NCBI GenBank assembly: GCA_965276815.1
Contig: CBDIBE010000012.1
Span: 868,001 to 932,000, forward strand
Reading direction: 5' to 3'
DNA: 64,000 nt
Origin: JAVVHH01 sp965276815
GTDB taxonomy: Bacteria > Pseudomonadota > Alphaproteobacteria > Acetobacterales > Acetobacteraceae
Shown: in pieces, positions 16,244 through 25,000 of the stretch
Layout: every line of letters begins with the position of its first letter
How positions within the stretch are numbered: the stretch's first letter is position 1
Program-made: the position numbers and the translations under genes
Notes under the pieces: model-generated
Seen by the model: the letters and a program-made list of their open reading frames with translations, nothing else
The model's database searches: none
What the model was told of the DNA's origin: nothing

Positions 16244-18235
16244 CTAGATCGGCACCTTCTCGGTTGACCGTCCCCTCCGGCGCTCGCCGGGTCGAGGATT
16301 CGGGCTCAGCCCCTGATCCTGGTCCGTGGCTAGCCCCTCGATTCCCATCCGCCGCACACGGATCTCTGCATTGAGCTGCCGCTTACGGCCGTCCTGGTAT
16401 TCAACCGTGACCGTGCTCTGCAGCGTGTCGGCGTCGCTGAACACGCCTTCGACGAGGGAGGCGTATTTCTGCTCCACGATGGCGCGTCGCAGCTTGCGGC
16501 TATGGGTCAACTCGCCCTCGTCCGCATCGAACGCTTTGACGAGATTGGCGAAGCGGGCAATCCGGCAATGCTCCGACAGGGTGAGGTTCACGCGTTCCAG
16601 TTCGGACTGCACGAGGTCGTACACCGCCGGGTGCTGGGAAAGGTCGACCTGTGAGGTGAACGAGATCTGCCGTGCCTCGGCCCAACGGCTGAGCATTTCC
16701 ATATCGATGTCGATCAAAGCTCCTGGCGCGGTCTGTCCCTCGCAAACCACGATCGCATCGCGAATGTAGTGGCTGAGACGGATCCGCGTTTCGATGTGCT
16801 GAGGGGCGACCGACGCACCGTTGGCGAGCTTGCGCAAGTCCTCAAGCCGGTCGAGGTAGATCAGCCGGCTCTGCGTATCGAGCCGGCCAGCGTCGCCGCT
16901 GCGGACCCAGCCGTCCCGCGTGAACCGCTCGGCGGTCGCGTCCTCCTGGCCGAAGTAGCCGTCGAAAATGACACCGCCGCGAACCTGGATCTCCTCGTTG
17001 CAGATTCGCAGTTCGAGCGGGGTCTTGCCGAACCTGCTTGTCAGAAGCTTGCCGGCCGTGTCGGTCGGGTCACCTTCGGCGGTCGCGGTGACGATCCCGA
17101 TCTCGGTGAACCCATACACGTTGCGCAACCGCACCCCGAGCGCCGCGAAGAACCCGTAGATCTCCGGGCTGAGCGTGCTGCCCGAGTTGACCGCACTCTG
17201 CAGACGGGTGAAGCCCAGCCGGTCGCGCAGCGCCCGGCCGACGAGGAAATCGGCCAGGCGCTGCTGGAGGCGCGCGCCCGCCGAGGCGCCGGGCTCCCGC
17301 CCGGCCGCAAGCGCCCGCATGGCCCAGCGATAGATCGCCCGGACCGGAGCCCCTGCATCTTGCATGCGGGCCTCCGTCGAGGAGACCACCCCCTCCCATT
17401 GCCGCGGGCTGAAGAACAGGAATTGCGGCGCGATCTCGCGCGTATCGGCGCTGACCGTCTCGGGCTCCTCGGGGAAGTTCACGACCATGGGCAGATAGGC
17501 GCCAAGCGCGATCCCAAGGTACTGCTCGGTCGCCCAGGCCGGCGAGATGTAGCTGACGTAGTTGGCGCCGGGCTGCGCTTCGAGGACCCTGCCCCAGCGA
17601 TCCGCGATATCGAGCAGATAGCGGTGCGAGCCTTTTACGCCTTTGGGCCTGCCAGTGGTGCCGGACGTGTTGATGATCACGGCCAAATCGTCCGCCGTCC
17701 CGCGGGAGACCGCCGCGTCCACACAGCCGGGATCGATTTGCAGTTGCTGGTCCCCACGTCGCTGCAGCTCTTCCAAAGACAGGATACGCGTATCCGAGTA
17801 GCCCGCCATGCCGCGGCTGTCCCAACATACGATCATCCGTAGGCCGGCTGCATCCGCGACGTGCAGCAACTTGTCGCACTGCTCCTGATCCTCGGCAAAG
17901 ACGATCTCCGCCCCGCAGGCGCGCAAGTTCGAAAGTAACTCGTCCGCCGTGATATCCGGAAATTGGCAGCATGCTGCCCTTCCGGTTGCCTGGATTGCGT
18001 ACTCCGCCCAGAACAGCTCCGGCTCGTTGTCGCCGATGGCCGCGATGCAGACGGGCTCGCCCAGGTCCGACGCCAGCAGCCCGGCCGAGATCCGGCGCAC
18101 CTGCGTGGCCACGTCGCCCCAAGTGATGCGCTGCCAGATCCCCAACGTCTTGCGCCGCATCGCCACCGAATCGGGTGCCGCGTTCGCGTTGCGCAAGATC
18201 AGCTTGGGCAGGGTGTCGCAGGCAGGATCGAGCAC
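16244..18235 (-). CDS. AMP-forming long-chain-type acyl-CoA synthetase
   Basis: A GTG start at 18235, 5 bp after the LivG stop, gives 663 residues. The P-loop is NTSGTTGRPKGV, followed by VYGFTEIGIVTATAEG and SGDAGRLDTQSRL. The size and the C-terminal SHYIRDAIVVCEG region are typical of large FadD15-like ligases that often accompany Liv transporters. It activates a carboxylic acid to its CoA ester with ATP. The tail beyond about residue 600 (VEYQDGRKRQLNAEI) is as in this subfamily. Substrate not determined; likely the acid imported by transporter 1. Confidence 0.9.
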   Translation of the reverse strand: MLDPACDTLPKLILRNANAAPDSVAMRRKTLGIWQRITWGDVATQVRRISAGLLASDLGEPVCIAAIGDNEPELFWAEYAIQATGRAACCQFPDITADELLSNLRACGAEIVFAEDQEQCDKLLHVADAAGLRMIVCWDSRGMAGYSDTRILSLEELQRRGDQQLQIDPGCVDAAVSRGTADDLAVIINTSGTTGRPKGVKGSHRYLLDIADRWGRVLEAQPGANYVSYISPAWATEQYLGIALGAYLPMVVNFPEEPETVSADTREIAPQFLFFSPRQWEGVVSSTEARMQDAGAPVRAIYRWAMRALAAGREPGASAGARLQQRLADFLVGRALRDRLGFTRLQSAVNSGSTLSPEIYGFFAALGVRLRNVYGFTEIGIVTATAEGDPTDTAGKLLTSRFGKTPLELRICNEEIQVRGGVIFDGYFGQEDATAERFTRDGWVRSGDAGRLDTQSRLIYLDRLEDLRKLANGASVAPQHIETRIRLSHYIRDAIVVCEGQTAPGALIDIDMEMLSRWAEARQISFTSQVDLSQHPAVYDLVQSELERVNLTLSEHCRIARFANLVKAFDADEGELTHSRKLRRAIVEQKYASLVEGVFSDADTLQSTVTVEYQDGRKRQLNAEIRVRRMGIEGLATDQDQGLSPNPRPGERRRGRSTEKVPI

Positions 18236-18240
18236 CGGAA

Positions 18241-19047
18241 CTAGCCCGCGCCCAGATAGGCGTCCACGACCTCGGGCCGGCGCAAGACCTCGTCTGGCCG
18301 GCCCTCGGCAACATGGCGGCCCCAATCGAGCACGAGGACGCGATCGGCAATGTCGCCGATCACCTGCATGTCGTGCTCCACCAGTACGATGGGCGTTCTG
18401 TTGTGCCGGCGCAATTCGAGGATGAAGCGGACCATGTCCTGCTTCTCGTCCATCGTCATTCCAGCCATCGGCTCATCGAGCAATAATAGGCGCGGCTCCA
18501 TCGCCAGAGCGCGCCCCAAGTCGACCCGCTTGCGGATCCCGTAGCCAAAGGTGCCGACAGGCGTGTAGCGATATGGCTCAAGCTCGAGGAAACGCATCAC
18601 GTCCTCCACCGCCGCGCGCTGGCGCACTTCGTCCTGCATGCCCCACGGGCGGATCAGCGCCCGCAGCAGCCCGGCACGTGCGTGGATGTGACGCCCTGCC
18701 AGCAAATTGTCCAAGACGGACATTGCGAGGTAGAGTTGGATGTTCTGGAACGTCCGGGCAATCCCGAGCCGCGCGACCTGGTTCGGTTTCCGCCCGATCA
18801 CCTCGTGGCCTTCGAAGCGGATCGAACCTTTCTGGGGCTTGTAGAAGCCGCTGATCGAGTTCAGCAACGAACTCTTGCCGGCGCCGTTCGGACCGACCAC
18901 CGCCAGGATCTCGCCTGGCAATACGTAAAGCGAAACGTCGTCGAGCGCCTTGATTGCGCCGAACCGAAGCGCGACCCGCTCCAGTTCAAGTACTGGCGCG
19001 GTGCGCCGCTGCTCCGGGCCCAGCTGCACTGCTCCGAGCGCCGTCAT
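18241..19047 (-). CDS. Liv-type ABC transporter ATPase (LivG-like), transporter 1
   Basis: A 268-residue ATPase with Walker A GPNGAGKSS, Walker B LLLLDEPMAGMT and the LivG phrase GIARTFQNIQLY. The ABC signature reads TFGYGIRKRVDLGRAL in place of the canonical LSYG form; this variant is common in Liv clusters linked to CoA ligases. The ATG at 19047 overlaps the stop of the PaaK-like gene. It works with the LivF, LivH and LivM-like subunits downstream, separated from them by a CoA ligase and the binding protein. Confidence 0.92.
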   Translation of the reverse strand: MTALGAVQLGPEQRRTAPVLELERVALRFGAIKALDDVSLYVLPGEILAVVGPNGAGKSSLLNSISGFYKPQKGSIRFEGHEVIGRKPNQVARLGIARTFQNIQLYLAMSVLDNLLAGRHIHARAGLLRALIRPWGMQDEVRQRAAVEDVMRFLELEPYRYTPVGTFGYGIRKRVDLGRALAMEPRLLLLDEPMAGMTMDEKQDMVRFILELRRHNRTPIVLVEHDMQVIGDIADRVLVLDWGRHVAEGRPDEVLRRPEVVDAYLGAG

Positions 19048-20303
19048 GCGTCCTGTTGCGGCATGCGGCGATCGACCAGAAGTGGGCCATCCGGCAAGCT
19101 ATCGACCACCGCGACGCCGATCCGCATCCGCAGCGCCTTCTCGACCTCGTCCTGGAGTTGATCCATCCTCGCGGGCGGGGCGCCTTCGAGCTCAAGCGTG
19201 AGCTCGTCGCGGCCGCCATCTATCCGGTCGACAAGCAGCCGGAATCGGCATTCCAATCCTTGGCGGCGGAGAACATCCTGAACCTGGCGTGGCACGACGA
19301 ACATGCCCTTTACCTTCGTGATCTCACTTGCACGGCCAACGATCCGGCCGATGCGCGGAGAGGTGCGCCCGCAGGAGCAGGGGTCGATCATGAGCTGGTC
19401 CACCAAATCCCCGGTGCGCAACCGGATAATCGGCATGGCCCGGCGGTGGAAATCCGTCACAACAAGCTCCGCGGGACTTCCCGTCTCGGGTATGGCCGCC
19501 GCGTCGGTACCGGGCGCGAGGAATTCGACGAGCAGGTCGTCGCGCAAGTGCATACCGTTGCAGGCCTCGCATTCCCAGGCGATCGCGCCGACATCGGCTG
19601 CGCCGTAGAATTCCCGAACCTGCAGTCCGTGTTCTTCGCGGACTCTCACCTTCATGTCGGGGCGGCTAAGTTCGCCCATCACGACCGCCTTGCGGAGCGG
19701 AAGCGCTTGGCCGCTCTCGGCAGCGACTGCGACGATGTGCTCAAGGAAGGTCGGAAAGGCGACGATCGCATTGACCCCGAGCGCCTGGATCACCTCGATA
19801 TGGCGTTCTGTCTGCCCAATGCCGCCAGGCATGACGCAGCAACCGATCTGCTGCAGCGCACGGTCTACGGCCGTCGCCGCGATCACCCAATTGTACATCG
19901 TGGTCTGGTCCACCAGGTCACCCTTCTCCAGCCCGCAAGCCGAGAGAGCCTTCGCGAACGAGCCGGCGACACGATCGAGGTCGGAGGCGGTGAAAGGCAT
20001 GTAGAGCGGGCCGGGTGCGACGAAGACATGCGCCAGCTCGGTGACATCGACCGCGAGCCGGCCGCCAAACGGCGGCGACTGCTTAGCGCTGTCGATCAGG
20101 ATCTCTTTGCTGATCATTGGCAAGGACTGCCAATCGTCGACGCCAATGCGGGATGGCTCCAGCCCTCGGTGGCGCCAAGCCTCGGCATAAGCCGGCAACG
20201 CTGCCGCGCGCCGCGCGGCCTGAAGCGCCGCTTCGCGCTGGACGGCCGTGGATTCGCTCCAGCTGGCGAACTCATCCCACTTGTGCCTGACTTCAGCCTG
20301 CAC
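19044..20303 (-). CDS. Phenylacetate-CoA ligase-like adenylate-forming enzyme
   Basis: I choose the GTG at 20303 because GGAGG lies 5 nt upstream; the in-frame TTG at 20345 abuts the operator and is the -35 region. This gives 419 residues of the PaaK family: ISKEILIDS, REFYGAADVGAIAWECEA, LRTGDLVDQ, and C-terminal DPCSCGRTSPRIGRIVGRASEITKVKG. It activates an aromatic or related acid to a CoA thioester. It is first in the transporter 1 operon. The two-residue hinge and KVKG motif are intact, but the P-loop is weak (VFVAPGPLYMPF), as in some PaaK paralogs. Confidence 0.85.
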   Translation of the reverse strand: MQAEVRHKWDEFASWSESTAVQREAALQAARRAAALPAYAEAWRHRGLEPSRIGVDDWQSLPMISKEILIDSAKQSPPFGGRLAVDVTELAHVFVAPGPLYMPFTASDLDRVAGSFAKALSACGLEKGDLVDQTTMYNWVIAATAVDRALQQIGCCVMPGGIGQTERHIEVIQALGVNAIVAFPTFLEHIVAVAAESGQALPLRKAVVMGELSRPDMKVRVREEHGLQVREFYGAADVGAIAWECEACNGMHLRDDLLVEFLAPGTDAAAIPETGSPAELVVTDFHRRAMPIIRLRTGDLVDQLMIDPCSCGRTSPRIGRIVGRASEITKVKGMFVVPRQVQDVLRRQGLECRFRLLVDRIDGGRDELTLELEGAPPARMDQLQDEVEKALRMRIGVAVVDSLPDGPLLVDRRMPQQDA

Positions 20304-20344
20304 GCTTGCCTCCAGTGGCCACTTTGCCACCCCGTCTCGAGCCA

Positions 20345-20363
20345 AGTCAACACATCAGTTGAC
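20345..20363 (-). promoter_or_regulatory. Operator/promoter of the PaaK-like/Liv transporter 1 operon
   Basis: Perfect inverted repeat GTCAAC-N6-GTTGAC at 20346-20363; its proximal half supplies a -35 box TTGACT (20350-20345) about 42 bp before the chosen GTG start. A -10 box is not obvious at 17 bp. The same palindrome overlies the -35 boxes of the P450 operon and the flavin monooxygenase gene, so the three units are probably controlled by one repressor. Confidence 0.65.
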
Positions 20364-20534
20364 GCGTAGGGCGCCGTATCGGAGCGTTTTTAAACCGTCT
20401 GCCACGATCCGGTCTTTACGGTGCTGGGATGAAGACGGATCGCCCATTGAGGCGTCCCTCGGGCAGCGTTTGAACGCGCGATTGCTATCATCTACGGGCG
20501 GCGTGCAGGCGATCCGCTCAACGGCGCGATCGCG
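20364..20534. other. Intergenic stretch without a visible gene
   Basis: This stretch separates the transporter 1 operon promoter from the end of the SMP-30 gene of the next operon. It contains a short T-run (GTTTTTAAACC) but no convincing stem-loop terminator and no protein-like reading frame. I see nothing further in it. Confidence 0.5.
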
Positions 20535-21455
20535 TCACACGAGTTCCAGGCCGGGGCGGGGCCAATCGCACGCGAGCAGGCGTCCCGTGCCGGAGAGGGT
20601 GACGAACGCGGTTTGATGCCCATCGCCACCGAAGCAGATATTGGTGCAATAGGGTTCCGGCGCCTCGTAAAACTCCAGCAGCCCACCTTCGGGCTTGCAG
20701 ACGGTGATCCCGCCCTCGATGAGCGTCGCCACACAGACGTTTCCGCCCGCTTCGACCGCAAGCGAGTCGAACCGCCGGTAGCCTCCCGCACCCCAGACGA
20801 GGCGGCCGCCATTGGGTGACGGCCAATGCTCCTTGGCCACCTGCCCCTCGCCGGTCACCGGAAACGACCAGAGCCGGGCCGTGTCGGTCTCGGAGACGTA
20901 GAGGGTGCTGCCGTCCGGCGACAGGCCGACCCCGTTCGGCATGAAGATCGGGAAGATGACCTCGCGGATAAGCGATCCATTGGCACGGGCATAATAGACC
21001 GATCCGCGGTAGATCACCCGGTCGTGGACCTTTCCTAAGTCGGTAAACCAGAATCCTCCGCTTTGATCGAACACGATGTCGTTCGGACCTCGAAGCGGGC
21101 GGCCATCACACGAATCGTAGATGATCTCGGCGGCCCCTGTCTGCAGGTCCACCCGCTGGATGCAACCGTCCGGATGCCCCGGCGCCCCGCCGATCGGACG
21201 CAGCCGCCCGTCAGGCCCTTCGGTGAACGTGAGGCCACCGTTGTTGCAGACGTAGCACTTGCCGTCAGGGCCGATTGATGCGCCGTTCGGTCCGCCACCG
21301 AGATGAGCGATCACCTCCTTCAGGCCCGTCGGCCGGATCGCGGTAAGGTTGCCCGCCGCCATCTCCACGCAAAGCACCGAGCCATCCGGCAATGCCACCG
21401 GGCCTTCGGGGAAGCGCAGACCGCGGGCGATCTCGCGCCCGACCAGCGTCGGCAT
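20535..21455 (-). CDS. SMP-30/gluconolactonase/LRE-like protein
   Basis: A 306-residue six-bladed beta-propeller. The metal ligands of SMP-30 lactonases are visible: Glu in RFPEGPVALPDGS, Asn in LRGPNDIVFDQSGG, Asn in MPNGVGLSPDGS and Asp in RFDSLAVEAGGNV. It hydrolyses a lactone. The gene follows the luciferase-like monooxygenase by 15 bp in the same operon, suggesting Baeyer-Villiger oxidation followed by lactone opening (inference). A paralog lies at 32801-33718 in the same presumed IclR regulon. Confidence 0.88.
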   Translation of the reverse strand: MPTLVGREIARGLRFPEGPVALPDGSVLCVEMAAGNLTAIRPTGLKEVIAHLGGGPNGASIGPDGKCYVCNNGGLTFTEGPDGRLRPIGGAPGHPDGCIQRVDLQTGAAEIIYDSCDGRPLRGPNDIVFDQSGGFWFTDLGKVHDRVIYRGSVYYARANGSLIREVIFPIFMPNGVGLSPDGSTLYVSETDTARLWSFPVTGEGQVAKEHWPSPNGGRLVWGAGGYRRFDSLAVEAGGNVCVATLIEGGITVCKPEGGLLEFYEAPEPYCTNICFGGDGHQTAFVTLSGTGRLLACDWPRPGLELV

Positions 21456-21470
21456 GGGCGCGCGCTTGAG

Positions 21471-22547
21471 CTAGCCGGCCGCCCGCAAGGGCTCTGGCTC
21501 GCCATCCCGAACGTTCGGAATGACCTCTTTGGCGAACAACTTCAGCATGCGCAGGATCCGCTCCGGCCCGTAGTACGGGGGGTAGTGCACCATCATCGAC
21601 GTGCACCCCATCGCCTCGAGCTCTTTGATCTTGCGGATGACCGTGTCCGGAGACCCGTGAATGATCGTGCCGTTGGTCAGTTTGTCATAGGAAAAAGCGG
21701 CCTCTTCGGTTTTTTGCGCATATTCGCCCAAATAAGTACCGGTTCCCTTAAGGAACGCGGTCATATGGCGGGTAATGCCGGCCTCGCTCTCCAGGCGAGC
21801 CTGCTCGTCTGTGGGAGCGACGTACACCATCCGGACAACGTCGATCTGGCCGAACGCCGGGTTCTGGTTCAGCGGCGCGGGCGCCTCCGGCATGTGCTGC
21901 CGATAAAGTTCGATGTTTTTGCGCAGAATGCCGAAATCGGAGATTGAGCCTTGCATCAGGCCGAACCCCTGCCTGGCCGCCCCGATGATCGACCCGGACG
22001 TGCCGGCACCCAAGAAGAAGGGCGGATGTGGGCGCTGAACTGGATGAGGAAAAATCTCCTGTTCCTCACCCATTTTGATCGAGAAGTACTTGCCGTCGTG
22101 ATTCACCCGCTTCTTGTGGAACCCGGCCAGGATGATCGAGATCGCCTCTTGCTGGATTTCGCGCCGCTCCTCGTAGTTCGCGCCAAGGCCTTCAAACTCG
22201 TAGGGCCGGTAACCCGAGCCCAGCCCAAGCTGGAAGCGGCCCTTGCTGAGGATGTCGATGAACGCAGCGTTCTCGACGATCCGCATCGGATGGTGCAACG
22301 GGACCACCATCACCGCCGATCCGAGCCGGATGCGACTGGTCTTGGCGGCGAGATAGGCGAGATAGCTGAACGGGTCAGGGAGCACGCCGTAAGTGTTGGA
22401 AAAGTGGTGCTCCGCAATCCAAATCGCATCGAAGCCGTCCTCCTCCGCCTCCATCACCTCACGCGTGACCCGGTCGTGCACAGCCTGGTGCGGGTAAGAC
22501 TCCGTGACCGGATCGGGGTGCGAAGTGAAAAGGATGCTGATCTTCAT
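21471..22547 (-). CDS. LLM-class flavin-dependent monooxygenase
   Basis: The ATG at 22547 follows GGGGAGAA, giving 358 residues (MKISILFTSHPDP). The luciferase-like TIM-barrel motifs are present: DGFDAIWIAEHHFS, IRLGSAVMVVPLHHP, and GRFQLGLGSGYRPYEFEGLG. It uses reduced flavin (FMNH2 from a separate reductase) and O2 to oxygenate its substrate, for example sulfonates, alkanes or cyclic ketones. Neighbouring lactonase-type SMP-30 genes favour a Baeyer-Villiger-type reaction (inference). It heads a two-gene operon with its own promoter and upstream IclR-type site. Confidence 0.9.
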   Translation of the reverse strand: MKISILFTSHPDPVTESYPHQAVHDRVTREVMEAEEDGFDAIWIAEHHFSNTYGVLPDPFSYLAYLAAKTSRIRLGSAVMVVPLHHPMRIVENAAFIDILSKGRFQLGLGSGYRPYEFEGLGANYEERREIQQEAISIILAGFHKKRVNHDGKYFSIKMGEEQEIFPHPVQRPHPPFFLGAGTSGSIIGAARQGFGLMQGSISDFGILRKNIELYRQHMPEAPAPLNQNPAFGQIDVVRMVYVAPTDEQARLESEAGITRHMTAFLKGTGTYLGEYAQKTEEAAFSYDKLTNGTIIHGSPDTVIRKIKELEAMGCTSMMVHYPPYYGPERILRMLKLFAKEVIPNVRDGEPEPLRAAG

Positions 22548-22610
22548 CGTGTTTCTCCCCAGTCCGCTGTCTTGGAGCTTGCGCGCCAAAATGCACGCGC
22601 CGCACCGTCT

Positions 22611-22644
22611 TGTCAATGGACTACTACTATTGTCTCAATACAAC
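22611..22644 (-). promoter_or_regulatory. Promoter and upstream IclR-type operator of the LLM monooxygenase operon
   Basis: On the minus strand the 16-bp site GTTGTATTGAGACAAT (22644-22629) is followed after exactly 12 bp by a -35 TTGACA (22616-22611); 17 bp further on lies CATTTT as a weak -10. The identical spacing is repeated at 27.2, 30.2, 34.7 and 35.2 kb. Placement upstream of the -35 predicts activation by the bound regulator. Confidence 0.75.
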
Positions 22645-22650
22645 TCCGAC

Positions 22651-23352
22651 TTAGATGCCGAGATAGGCGCGCCGTACGCGATCATCGGCCAGCAACGCAC
22701 GCGAAGGCCCCGATGCGGTCACCCGGCCCATCTCGAGCGCGTAGCCGCGGTCGGCAGCAGCCAGGGCGCGCGCGGCATTCTGCTCGACAAGCAGCACGGT
22801 GACACCATTGGCGCGGATCGATTCAAGCGCTTCGAAGATGCGTTCCACGATGATCGGAGCAATGCCGAGCGAGGGTTCGTCCAGCATGAGCAGCCTGGGC
22901 CGACTCATCAGGCCACGACCTATCGCGAGCATTTGCTGCTCGCCTCCGGAAAGAGTCCCGGCGAGTTGACCGAGACGCTCCTGCAGCCGAGGGAAAAGCG
23001 CCAGAACCGCATCGAGATCCGCGCCGGTCGCAGCTTTGCGCGTTGCGAACGCGCCGAGCAACAGGTTCTCCTGCACGCTCATTCGGCCAAGCACCATGCG
23101 GCCTTCCGGGACGTGCACGATGCCGCGTCTCACGATCCGGTCCGGCCGTTCCTGGCCGATATCCTCGCCTTCGAAGAGAACGCGCCCCCGCTGCGGTCGG
23201 ACCAGGCCAGAGATCGTCCGCAGCAACGTCGATTTACCGGCCCCATTCGGGCCGATGACGGTCACCAGCTCGCCCTGCGACACCATCAGCTCGAGTTCCT
23301 CGAGCACCACGCTGCCGCCATACCCCGCCTGCAAGCCGGAGATTTCGAGCAC
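22651..23352 (-). CDS. Liv-type ABC transporter ATPase (LivF-like), transporter 2
   Basis: The GTG at 23352, 1 bp after the LivG stop (TGACGTG), gives 233 residues, the usual LivF length. Walker A is GPNGAGKST, the signature LSGGEQQML, Walker B LLMLDEPSLGIAP. It is the last gene of the five-gene transporter 2 operon (binding protein, LivH, LivM, LivG, LivF). It energises uptake of an unknown, probably carboxylate, ligand. The IclR-type site of the next operon starts 7 bp beyond its stop. Confidence 0.92.
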   Translation of the reverse strand: MLEISGLQAGYGGSVVLEELELMVSQGELVTVIGPNGAGKSTLLRTISGLVRPQRGRVLFEGEDIGQERPDRIVRRGIVHVPEGRMVLGRMSVQENLLLGAFATRKAATGADLDAVLALFPRLQERLGQLAGTLSGGEQQMLAIGRGLMSRPRLLMLDEPSLGIAPIIVERIFEALESIRANGVTVLLVEQNAARALAAADRGYALEMGRVTASGPSRALLADDRVRRAYLGI

Positions 23353-23353
23353 G

Positions 23354-24094
23354 TCAGTGCACCCTGCCGAGATAGGCCTCGATAACATCGGCATCGCGGA
23401 CGACCTTCTCGGCCGTTCCGTTCGCGATCATTTGACCAAAGTTCAGCACCGCAATACGGTGACAGACCGACATCACCAGCTTCATGTGATGCTCGATCAG
23501 AACGATCCCGATACCGGAGGCACCGATTTCGCGGATGGCTTTCGCCAACCAGTCGAGCTCGACCGGGTTCATTCCCGCGGCAGGCTCGTCCAAAAGCAGG
23601 AATTTTGGCCGCAGCGCCAGCGCGCGCGCGATCTCGAGCCGCTTCTTCTCGCCGTAAGATAAATGCCGCGCCGCATCACCCGTCCGTTCGAGCAGGCCAA
23701 GCCGGTTGACCAGCCCCTTTGCCTCCGCCAGCAGCACCCTCTCGCTGTCGCCCACCCCGAGCCGGGCGAGGATCGATCGGCAGTGTACGTTCTGCGCGGT
23801 CCGTATGTTGTCGAGCACGCTGCGGTTGCCGAACAGCCGCAAATTCTGAAACGTGCGCGCGAGCCCGGCGCGGGCGATGACCTCGGGACGGCAGCCGGTA
23901 ATGTCCTGATCCCCAAGCACGACCCGGCCGCCGCCCGGCCGGTAAACGCCGGTCAGCACGTTGATGGTCGTCGTCTTGCCGGAGCCGTTCGGCCCGATCA
24001 GGCCAAAGATCTCGCCCGGCGCCACGGTGAGCGATAGACCGTCGAGGGCCTTCAGACCGCCGAACGCCTTGCTCAGCCCTACGATCTGCAACAT
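23354..24094 (-). CDS. Liv-type ABC transporter ATPase (LivG-like), transporter 2
   Basis: The ATG at 24094 (MLQIVGLSKAFGGLKAL) gives 246 residues and lies 4 bp after the LivM stop. Walker A GPNGSGKTT, LivG phrase GLARTFQNLRLF, signature LSYGEKKRLE and Walker B FLLLDEPAAGMNP are all present. It is the partner ATPase of the LivF-like protein encoded immediately downstream. Confidence 0.92.
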   Translation of the reverse strand: MLQIVGLSKAFGGLKALDGLSLTVAPGEIFGLIGPNGSGKTTTINVLTGVYRPGGGRVVLGDQDITGCRPEVIARAGLARTFQNLRLFGNRSVLDNIRTAQNVHCRSILARLGVGDSERVLLAEAKGLVNRLGLLERTGDAARHLSYGEKKRLEIARALALRPKFLLLDEPAAGMNPVELDWLAKAIREIGASGIGIVLIEHHMKLVMSVCHRIAVLNFGQMIANGTAEKVVRDADVIEAYLGRVH

Positions 24095-24098
24095 CCGC

Positions 24099-24998
24099 CT
24101 AAGACCTGAGCGTGCCGAACACCCCGGCGCGAGCCGTTGTTCGGCCAGACGATCGCGAACGGGGCAGCCGCAACGTATCTGCGATCCCACGCGGCGCCAG
24201 GATCATCACCACGATCACAACGACGCCGTAGAGCGCCATCCGGAAGTCGCCAGCAAAGCGGAGCGCTTCGGGCAGAATGGTTAGCAGCACAGCCCCCAGC
24301 ACTGGCCCGACGAAACTGCGCGTCCCGCCGACCGCGACAAAGAAGATGGAGATCAGCGCTAGGTGAAAATCGAAATTGTCGGACGAGACGTATGACACAT
24401 ACGTCGCATACAAGCCGCCACCAACCCCGGCGACAAAAGCCCCGAACGCGAACGAGGACACCTTCACCATGACCACGCGCACGCCCATGCACGCGGCTGC
24501 GACCTCGTCCTCGCGGACCGCGTTGGCGGCCAAGCCGGCGCGGGAACGCTCCAGCGCCCAGAACACGAGCATGGCGATCAGCACGGCTACCAGGATTTGC
24601 GGCCAGGCCGTCAGCATCACGATGCCACGAAAGCCCACCGGTCCATCCGGTCCGATCGGGACGCCGTCCACCTTCACGCGCCAGACGAAGTTTTGGAAGA
24701 AGACCCGCACCACCTCAGAGAACGCGACCGTCGCGAGCGTCAGGTAGATGCCGCGGATCCGCAGGCACGGGTAGCCGAGGATGAGGCCGATCACCGCGCA
24801 GCTGGCGCCCGAGACGAGGAGCGCCGGCACGAGCGGCACGGCATAGAGCGTGGTCAGAACGCCGGTGGCAAAAGCGCCAATCGCCCAGAAGCCCACCTGG
24901 GCCAGCGAGAACTGCCCCACCATCAGAGTCGCGTAAACACTGAGCGCAAGCAGGATATTGAGCCCGCTCAGCTCGGCGAGGGTGACGCCGTATCCCAT
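24099..24998 (-). CDS. Liv-type ABC transporter permease (LivM-like), transporter 2
   Basis: The start at 24998 (MGYGVTLAELSGLN) gives 299 residues and lies 2 bp after the LivH stop. LivM hallmarks are MVGQFSLAQVGFWAIGAFATG, CLRIRGIYLTLATVAFSEVV and GGTRSFVGPVLGAV. The C-terminus is extended and basic (RLPRSRSSGRTTARAG). It forms the membrane pore with the LivH-like protein. Confidence 0.92.
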   Translation of the reverse strand: MGYGVTLAELSGLNILLALSVYATLMVGQFSLAQVGFWAIGAFATGVLTTLYAVPLVPALLVSGASCAVIGLILGYPCLRIRGIYLTLATVAFSEVVRVFFQNFVWRVKVDGVPIGPDGPVGFRGIVMLTAWPQILVAVLIAMLVFWALERSRAGLAANAVREDEVAAACMGVRVVMVKVSSFAFGAFVAGVGGGLYATYVSYVSSDNFDFHLALISIFFVAVGGTRSFVGPVLGAVLLTILPEALRFAGDFRMALYGVVVIVVMILAPRGIADTLRLPRSRSSGRTTARAGVFGTLRS

Positions 24999-25000
24999 CT

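Noticed and set aside
20304..20345. Upstream TTG start (20345) for the PaaK-like protein
   Set aside because: The TTG is part of the -35/operator; the GTG at 20303 has GGAGG at the right distance.
21509..21522. A CCGAACGTTCGG palindrome resembling the TetR2 operator
   Set aside because: It is inside the coding region of the LLM monooxygenase, far from any promoter, and the outer bases do not match the set.
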